NCBI GenBank assembly: GCA_902512305.1
Contig: CABXIU010000007.1
Coordinates: 20,806-84,805 of the forward strand
From: an uncultured Gammaproteobacteria bacterium
Lineage (GTDB): Bacteria > Pseudomonadota > Gammaproteobacteria > PS1 > Pseudothioglobaceae
Direction: 5' to 3'
DNA length: 64,000 bases
Shown here: positions 58,559-64,000 of the stretch, in pieces
Layout of the letters: each line of letters begins with the position of its first letter
How positions within the stretch are numbered: position 1 is the stretch's first letter
The notes under the pieces: model-generated
Told to the model about the DNA's origin: nothing
Databases searched by the model: none
The model's input: the letters and a program-made list of their open reading frames with translations, nothing else
Translations under genes and position numbers: made by a program

Positions 58559-59068
58559 TTAAGGTTTATAATCGTTTAAATTCTTATCTTTCTCAGAAAT
58601 AATTAAGTCTAATTCATGAAATTCTCTTTCGAGGAATTCTGTTATGTTGAACCCTTTATAGTTTTCTTGAGAAAATTCATAATCCATAAAATATTGTAAT
58701 AACACATTATCAGTTAATGAAATAAAACCATGTGCATAATTCTTAGGAACTAGAATAGCATCCCCAGCAGATATTTCGTAACGAAGCATTGTATCAATTT
58801 CTTTATTTTTAAGCTCAATAGCAAGATCAATAATTGCACCTTGGTGCACCACAATTAACTTATTTTGAGCAAATGGTTTTTCTTGATAGTGCATCCCTCT
58901 GAATGTGTTCTTTTTTTCACTGTAAGAAAGGAGCTGATAGGTAAAATTAAATTTTTCTCCAGGAAGCTTTTTATATAGCTTTTGGACATCAAGAGCACTT
59001 AGAAACCCTCGATTATCATCGAAGATATTAAAGATATTTTTAAATACTATAGGTTTGCTTAATTTCAT
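58559..59068 (-). CDS. dTDP-4-keto-6-deoxysugar 3,5-epimerase-like protein (RmlC family)
   Basis: This 169-residue cupin has RGMHYQEKPFAQNKLIVVHQGAI (about residues 55-77), the RmlC core with the catalytic His, and VPKNYAHGFISL. The C-terminal half (YFMDYEFSQENYKGFNI) diverges from rhamnose-type RmlC, so the exact product (3-, 5- or 3,5-epimer) is open. I start at ATG 59068; ATGs at 59071 and 59092 are alternatives with no better ribosome site. The frame overlaps the upstream SDR gene by 29 bp. Confidence 0.82.
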   Translation of the reverse strand: MKLSKPIVFKNIFNIFDDNRGFLSALDVQKLYKKLPGEKFNFTYQLLSYSEKKNTFRGMHYQEKPFAQNKLIVVHQGAIIDLAIELKNKEIDTMLRYEISAGDAILVPKNYAHGFISLTDNVLLQYFMDYEFSQENYKGFNITEFLEREFHELDLIISEKDKNLNDYKP

Positions 59069-59882
59069 CATATCTTTTCTTGATTTGCTCATTAAAATCT
59101 TGTTTCAAAGTATTAAGATAAATATTTTCTGGGAATGAATTAATATTTTTTATTAAATTATTACCTTCTAATGTGGCTTTAATTTTAGTGGAAGTTTTCT
59201 CTATAGACACAATGCTTTCTGCCAATTCTTTGATAGTTAGATGATTATCAGACATTATCATATATTGCCCAGGTGTCAAATTCAAAGAATTAATTAAAGA
59301 ATCTGCAACCTCCTCGACATTAGTTAAATTTATATCTACCCTAGTTGAGGGTATATAAATATCATGGCTTGAAATAGAATTTCTGATAAAGACATCTAAA
59401 ACCTTACCTCTTTGATCATTTTTTCCAAATGTATCAAATAAAAAAATCTCAGATACTTCAAACTCAGATTTTGCCCAATCAACAAATTTAATTTTTGTTT
59501 CTGAGTATAGACTTTTGTATTTTGAATCTAATAGTTGTAAATAAGAAGATAAAGAAATAATTCGCTTTAAACCCTTATTTTTTAAAACATTACAAAGTGA
59601 GTGAGGAAAATTAAAATTGGACTCTTCCAATAGCCCCTCTTCATGATTATTAATCGGATTTGGATTATAGTAGGCTGCAAGGTGAAAAAGAGTATCTGAT
59701 GGATATTCTTCTAACTCCTCCAGACTGAAATCTTTATACAAAGGTTTAACAGAAGGTTGGTATATGGTTATATTTTTTTCTCTACCAAAATTAACTACTA
59801 CATCATAATCATTGAATATCTTTTTTAAAAAGTATTGACCAATGAAGCCTGTTAAGCCTGTCGTATAAATTATTTTATGCAA
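59040..59882 (-). CDS. NAD-dependent epimerase/dehydratase-fold (SDR) sugar enzyme
   Basis: This 280-residue extended SDR has TTGLTGFIGQYFL (residues 7-19) as the nucleotide-binding motif and a YxxxK pair in YSETKIKF (about residue 126). It is divergent and its substrate cannot be named; by context it may reduce or epimerise a dTDP- or CDP-4-keto-deoxysugar. The start is TTG (MHKIIYTTG), overlapping the upstream stop by 13 bp; no ATG fits. Confidence 0.78.
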   Translation of the reverse strand: MHKIIYTTGLTGFIGQYFLKKIFNDYDVVVNFGREKNITIYQPSVKPLYKDFSLEELEEYPSDTLFHLAAYYNPNPINNHEEGLLEESNFNFPHSLCNVLKNKGLKRIISLSSYLQLLDSKYKSLYSETKIKFVDWAKSEFEVSEIFLFDTFGKNDQRGKVLDVFIRNSISSHDIYIPSTRVDINLTNVEEVADSLINSLNLTPGQYMIMSDNHLTIKELAESIVSIEKTSTKIKATLEGNNLIKNINSFPENIYLNTLKQDFNEQIKKRYDEIKQTYSI

Positions 59883-61063
59883 TTCTCTATTTCAAATAGT
59901 TTTTCTAGCATGTAGTCCATTTTCTCTTTTGTCTGCCTATTATGACAACCAAGAAGGATACCAGATTCCATAATATTATCACTTATTGCAAAATTACCAA
60001 AAGAGTCCCATTCAAATTTTTTAGCTACCGGTTGTCGAACAATATTTCCTGTAAAAATTGTTCTTGTTTGTATGCCAGCTTTTTCGAGAAAAATTTGTAC
60101 CTCCTTCCTTTTTATAGCTAATTTATTTTGAAGGATTAATGGGAAGGCTAACCAGCCAGTTTCAACGTTATCATACGATGAAGGCACAAAAAAATTATCA
60201 GAGACAGATAAATTATCTTTAAGATAATTATAGTTATCTAACCTATTTTTTAAATTACTCTCTAAATTCTTGACTTGGACCAATGCAAAAGCCGCCGAGA
60301 TCTCTGATGGTAGAAAGTTATATGCAATGTCATCAAAAATATATTTATCATCATAATTTATATCATCGATTTTTGCATTGAATCTCCTCTCATAATCTTC
60401 TGTTTCTCCGTAGAGAGATGATCTCCTTCCCCACCCTCTTAGAGATAATGCTAAATCATAATTTTCTTTATCAGAAAAACACGTCATTCCTCCAAAACCT
60501 GCACCTGTAACTACGTGAGAAGCATAGAAGCTTGTAGTAGAAACATCTGACCAGTTATTAATATCTGTTGAATAGTGATATCCAATTGTATCCGCAGAAT
60601 CTTCAATAGTTTTGAGTTTATTTTCTTTTGCAAAATTATATATTGCTTCCCAGTTAGCAACATTTCCAATGAGGTTAGGAACGCATATAGCAGACACCCC
60701 CTCAAGAGGCATTTTTTTTAAAAGTGAAGTATCTATTTGCATTGTCTCCTTCTCAACATCAATGAAGAATGGGATAAGACCACTTTGAACTAGAGGAGAT
60801 ACAGTAGTTGAGAAAGTTAAACTTGGTGTAATTACTTTTGTTCCTTTTTTCAGATTCAATGCCTGAACACCTATCAGGTTGGCAGAGGAACCACTATTTG
60901 TCATCAATCCGAATTCTTTATTAAAAATATGAGCTACTTTATTTTCCAATTTTTGAACATTTTTTCCACACATAAGTGTCAAGCGATTATTTTTGAGAAC
61001 CTCTATAACGGCATCAATCTCCTCATCTGAATAATTGGCTTCAGCGTAGTATACTTTCTTCAT
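59870..61063 (-). CDS. DegT-family 3-dehydrase-like enzyme with His replacing the PLP lysine
   Basis: This 397-residue DegT/DnrJ/EryC1-fold protein has His183 in SFYASHVVTGAGFGGM at the usual internal-aldimine Lys position, as in RfbH/E1 and ColD 3-dehydrases. EDSADTIG (about residues 154-161) also matches RfbH-like enzymes. RfbH Fe-S cysteines (a CxxC-type cluster after LRxWGR) are missing: the segment reads LRGWGRRSSLYGE. It therefore resembles ColD-type PLP chemistry without an Fe-S cluster, and would make a 3-deoxy sugar. Substrate is unknown. Confidence 0.82.
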   Translation of the reverse strand: MKKVYYAEANYSDEEIDAVIEVLKNNRLTLMCGKNVQKLENKVAHIFNKEFGLMTNSGSSANLIGVQALNLKKGTKVITPSLTFSTTVSPLVQSGLIPFFIDVEKETMQIDTSLLKKMPLEGVSAICVPNLIGNVANWEAIYNFAKENKLKTIEDSADTIGYHYSTDINNWSDVSTTSFYASHVVTGAGFGGMTCFSDKENYDLALSLRGWGRRSSLYGETEDYERRFNAKIDDINYDDKYIFDDIAYNFLPSEISAAFALVQVKNLESNLKNRLDNYNYLKDNLSVSDNFFVPSSYDNVETGWLAFPLILQNKLAIKRKEVQIFLEKAGIQTRTIFTGNIVRQPVAKKFEWDSFGNFAISDNIMESGILLGCHNRQTKEKMDYMLEKLFEIENCIK

Positions 61064-61097
61064 ATTTTGAATTATAGAGCTTTACTTCTCTCTCCTA

Positions 61098-61115
61098 TGT
61101 TTAGGTTTAGGTTTA
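61098..61115. repeat. Short hexanucleotide tandem repeat (TTTAGG)3
   Basis: Three exact copies of TTTAGG with a partial fourth. It lies in the 93-bp gap between rfbA and the DegT-family gene, about 35-50 bp upstream of the latter start. Could be a slippage site; function unknown. Confidence 0.7.
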
Positions 61116-61156
61116 GGTTAATATTCATTAATCATTTGTGTTTTGGATACTAAATA

Positions 61157-62038
61157 TTAATCCATATTTTTGGCAATACCTAAAAGATAACGACCATATT
61201 GATTATTACTTGAGTTATTTGCTAAAATTTTAAAATTCTCACTTGAGATAAAGCCTTTTTCAAGAGAAATTTCTTCTAAACATGCAACTTTTAATCCCTG
61301 TCTTTTTTCAATAGTCTCAATAAAGGCTGAAGCATCAAGTAAGTTCTCATGAGTTCCCGTATCAAGCCATGCATAACCCCTACTCATTATTTCTACATTT
61401 AAACGTCCTTCATTAAGATAAAGTTGATTTAATGAGGTGATTTCTAACTCACCTCTTTTTGAGGGTTTAACAAGAGAAGCTTTCTCAATAACATCATTCG
61501 GATAAAAATATAAACCAGTTACTGCATAATTACTTTTTGGTTGATTTGGCTTTTCCTCAATCGTTTTTACTAGGCCAGTATTGTCAAATTCTACAACCCC
61601 ATAATGCTGGGGTTCTTTGACATAATAGCCAAAGACTGTTGCCATATTTTTATTTTTTACTAATGATACTGCCTGTTCCAGAATACCTGTCATACCATGA
61701 CCATAGAAAATATTATCTCCAAGAATCAGACAAACATTATCATTCCCAATAAAATCTTTTCCTAAGATAAAAGCTTGAGCCAATCCATCTGGAGATGGCT
61801 GAGTTTTGTATTGAAATTTCATTCCAATTTTGGACCCATCTCCAAGTAAATCCTCAAATCTTGAGATATCATCGGGCGTTGAAATAATTAAAACCTCCTG
61901 AATCCCCGCCAACATCAAAATAGATAAGGGATAGTAAACCATAGGCTTATCATAAACTGGCAATAACTGCTTGGAAATGCTCTTAGTTAATGGATAAAGC
62001 CTGGTTCCAGAACCACCAGCAAGAATAATACCTTTCAT
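61157..62038 (-). CDS. rfbA: Glucose-1-phosphate thymidylyltransferase
   Basis: This 293-residue enzyme makes dTDP-glucose from glucose-1-phosphate and dTTP. The nucleotidyltransferase motif [20 protein letters not shown] (residues 8-27), [11 protein letters not shown] and [19 protein letters not shown] are diagnostic of RmlA. It starts 1 bp after rfbB, in the order rfbB-rfbA. Confidence 0.98.
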   Translation of the reverse strand: MKGIILAGGSGTRLYPLTKSISKQLLPVYDKPMVYYPLSILMLAGIQEVLIISTPDDISRFEDLLGDGSKIGMKFQYKTQPSPDGLAQAFILGKDFIGNDNVCLILGDNIFYGHGMTGILEQAVSLVKNKNMATVFGYYVKEPQHYGVVEFDNTGLVKTIEEKPNQPKSNYAVTGLYFYPNDVIEKASLVKPSKRGELEITSLNQLYLNEGRLNVEIMSRGYAWLDTGTHENLLDASAFIETIEKRQGLKVACLEEISLEKGFISSENFKILANNSSNNQYGRYLLGIAKNMD

Positions 62039-62039
62039 T

Positions 62040-63113
62040 TCAATTTACTCCTAACCTTTCAAGTTTGTAACTTCCATTTTGAATATTCTCACACCAGCGA
62101 TTATTATCTAGATACCACTCTATAGTTTTTCGAATACCTGAATCAAAATTTTCATGAGGCTTCCAACCTAAATTCTCTTGAATTTTTTTAGAATCAATAG
62201 CATATTTTAAATCATGGCCTGGTCTATCTTTGACATAGGTAATGAGCTCACTATAAGAATTTAACTCTTTATTATTAATTGGCACTAACTCATCTAAAAT
62301 TTTGCAAATTTGTTGAACTACTTCAATATTTTGGGTTTGATTATTTCCACCAATATTGTAGGTTTCACCTATTTTACCTTTGAATACCACCTTTAAGAGT
62401 GCACTAACATGGTCATCAACATAAAGCCAATCTCTAATTTGCTTTCCATCACCATAAACAGGAAGTTCATTTTGCTTTAAAGCATTTAAAATCATGTGGG
62501 GAATTAACTTCTCTGGAAATTGAAATGGCCCATAATTATTCGAGCAATTTGTAATTAAAATTGGCAAGCCATAGGTTCGATACCAGGCTCTAACAAGATG
62601 ATCTGAGCTAGCCTTTGAAGCTGAATAAGGAGAGCTTGGATTATAAGGAGTCTCCTCTGAAAACAAATCGGAAGAGCTCTTTAGATCACCGTAAACCTCG
62701 TCAGTTGAAACATGAAGAAAACGGAAAGTTTCTTTTTTTTCACCTTGGAGTGATTGCCAATAACTTTTTGCTTCCTCAATTAGACTAAAAGTTCCAACTA
62801 TGTTTGTTTGAATAAAACTGTCAGGACCATCTATTGATCGATCTACGTGAGATTCTGCGGCTAGATGGATTACGATATCTGGAGTATGATTTTTAAAAAC
62901 ACTTAATAATTGATTTGAATCGCAAATATCAATTTGCTCAAAAATATACGATTTACTTTTTTCAACTGACTCTAAAGATTGTAAGTTTCCAGAATACGAG
63001 AGTTTATCAATGTTCACAACTCTATAACTAGTATTAGCGATGATATATCTAATTAGAGCAGATCCTATAAAACCCGCCCCTCCAGTGACTAAAATAGTTT
63101 TTTCAGAAGTCAT
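62040..63113 (-). CDS. rfbB: dTDP-glucose 4,6-dehydratase
   Basis: This 357-residue extended SDR converts dTDP-glucose to dTDP-4-keto-6-deoxyglucose. NAD motif [15 protein letters not shown] (residues 10-24), the [10 protein letters not shown] active-site segment, [15 protein letters not shown] with the YxxxK pair, and [18 protein letters not shown] are typical of RmlB. rfbA follows after 1 bp. Confidence 0.98.
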   Translation of the reverse strand: MTSEKTILVTGGAGFIGSALIRYIIANTSYRVVNIDKLSYSGNLQSLESVEKSKSYIFEQIDICDSNQLLSVFKNHTPDIVIHLAAESHVDRSIDGPDSFIQTNIVGTFSLIEEAKSYWQSLQGEKKETFRFLHVSTDEVYGDLKSSSDLFSEETPYNPSSPYSASKASSDHLVRAWYRTYGLPILITNCSNNYGPFQFPEKLIPHMILNALKQNELPVYGDGKQIRDWLYVDDHVSALLKVVFKGKIGETYNIGGNNQTQNIEVVQQICKILDELVPINNKELNSYSELITYVKDRPGHDLKYAIDSKKIQENLGWKPHENFDSGIRKTIEWYLDNNRWCENIQNGSYKLERLGVN

Positions 63114-63165
63114 TAATTACTCAATAACAAAAAAAATTAATTTTACATAAGCTTATCAACAATTT

Positions 63166-64000
63166 TTACTTAGAATTATTTATATAAATATGATCTGGTT
63201 TTAATCCATCATGATGCCTTTCATACATTACTCTATAGGCTGATTCAAGATTTTCTGTAAATTTTTCTGTATCGTATAAAGGAGCTGTTGATAGATTGCT
63301 CTTTAGTTTATCCTTTATCAGTTTTAATTTTTCTGGATTGGTTGCTAGTTCAATAGCTAAAGATTCATACTCTTCCTGAGTATCCGTTATAAGCTCTGGC
63401 AAATCAACCGCATTTATCACACTTGATGCTACCCTACTTGCAAAAGAGCGGCCTTGACACGTTAGCACTGGCAAGCCCATGCGTAGTGCATCACTTGCAG
63501 TGGTTGCTGCATTATAAGGGAGAGTATCAAGGAACAAATCAACCACTCTATATCGAGCAAGATATTGATCCCTCTCAAAACGTTTTGCAAAGATTAGTCG
63601 ACTCGGATCAACACCTCTTACAGTAACTTCATGAATTAAATTCTCTCTTGCCGACTCCAAATCAATATTAAGAAGAAGCACACTCTCCTCAACCTTCTTT
63701 AGGATTCTCATCCAACTATCAAAAGTAGTAGGGGTTATTTTATAAACACTATTAAAACAACAAAAAACGAATCCATTCTCTGGGAGACCAATTTCCTCAC
63801 GCATACAGAAGACCCCTGGAGGAGACTCTTTGGAGTCATTAACCTGATATGTTGGTAAGTATACGATTTTCTCAGAGTAATACTGCCGATTTTCCTTAGG
63901 GATACACATTTCATCAGCAATCAAATAATCATAATAAGGAGCTCCCATTGTTCCTAGGAAGCCAATATAGCTAAGCTGAATAGGAGCAACTAACATAGCG
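63166..64000 (-). CDS. GT41/SPINDLY-type O-GlcNAc transferase-like glycosyltransferase (N-terminal part beyond right edge)
   Basis: About 278 codons of the C-terminal catalytic domain are present. PIQLSYIGFLGTMGAPYYDY near the edge, FCCFNSVYKITP, FLDTLPYNAATTASDALRMGLP and LTCQGRSFASRVASS are GT41 hallmarks. The frame stays open across the right edge; the first internal ATG (63996) is not the true start. In these proteins TPR repeats usually precede the catalytic domain, likely off the window. It would glycosylate a protein or glycan acceptor. Confidence 0.88.
   Translation of the reverse strand, partial: AMLVAPIQLSYIGFLGTMGAPYYDYLIADEMCIPKENRQYYSEKIVYLPTYQVNDSKESPPGVFCMREEIGLPENGFVFCCFNSVYKITPTTFDSWMRILKKVEESVLLLNIDLESARENLIHEVTVRGVDPSRLIFAKRFERDQYLARYRVVDLFLDTLPYNAATTASDALRMGLPVLTCQGRSFASRVASSVINAVDLPELITDTQEEYESLAIELATNPEKLKLIKDKLKSNLSTAPLYDTEKFTENLESAYRVMYERHHDGLKPDHIYINNSK

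Noticed and set aside
61098..61115. Telomere-like repeat
   Set aside because: Only three hexamers in the middle of a bacterial gene cluster; no chromosome end.

Overview
The window is AT-rich, densely coding gammaproteobacterial chromosome with no rRNA, tRNA, CRISPR array, insertion sequence or prophage that I can see. A form IA RuBisCO operon with cbbQ and cbbO, a membrane pyrophosphatase, a Fur-type iron regulon, NhaD and a mostly compact housekeeping complement suggest a marine sulfur-oxidising autotroph of the SUP05/Thioglobus/mussel-symbiont type. That placement is inference from gene content; no marker gene such as 16S rRNA is present to confirm it.

Layout. 1-5489: Calvin-cycle locus, cbbL-cbbS, a terminator hairpin, then cbbQ-cbbO (cbbO runs off the left edge), with divergent cbbR. 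5493-6677: argJ. 6764-12514: an iron-uptake region with Fur-box-like sites, comprising an ABC ATPase, a DUF4856 exported protein, a membrane di-iron hydroxylase, a ferric-binding protein and a fused permease. 12564-15864: EamA permease, diaminopropionate ammonia-lyase and an M24 metallohydrolase. 16018-23584: hppA converging on an ntrY-like kinase, a short NtrX-like regulator, trkA and trkH. 23650-31639: plus-strand housekeeping genes rnd, rsmD, coaD, dnaK, dnaJ, eno and corB-like. 31669-37926: TPR-sulfotransferase, SbmA/BacA-like transporter, psd, proS and a site-2 protease. 37918-51298: minus-strand housekeeping run selO, gatB, gatA, gatC, aroB, ileS, rluB, trpS, coaX, nhaD, ygfZ. 51371-53225: small porin with a clear promoter and terminator, and a PuuD-type membrane protein. 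53349-58456: chalcone-isomerase-like protein, acyl-activating enzyme, mutM, degenerate S24-like protein, pgeF, rluD. 58559-64000: surface-polysaccharide cluster (3,5-epimerase-like, SDR, RfbH/ColD-like dehydrase, rfbA, rfbB) and a GT41-type glycosyltransferase cut by the right edge.

How it fits together. RuBisCO with its CbbQO activase fixes CO2 under CbbR control; hppA recovers pyrophosphate energy and carries the residue pattern of K+-dependent pyrophosphatases, next to a K+ uptake operon. The least conventional units are the iron cluster with its two non-transporter genes, the diamino-acid cluster, the NtrX-like regulator without its AAA+ domain, the rsmD gene with no ordinary start codon, and the sugar cluster whose aminotransferase-fold enzyme has His in place of the PLP lysine.
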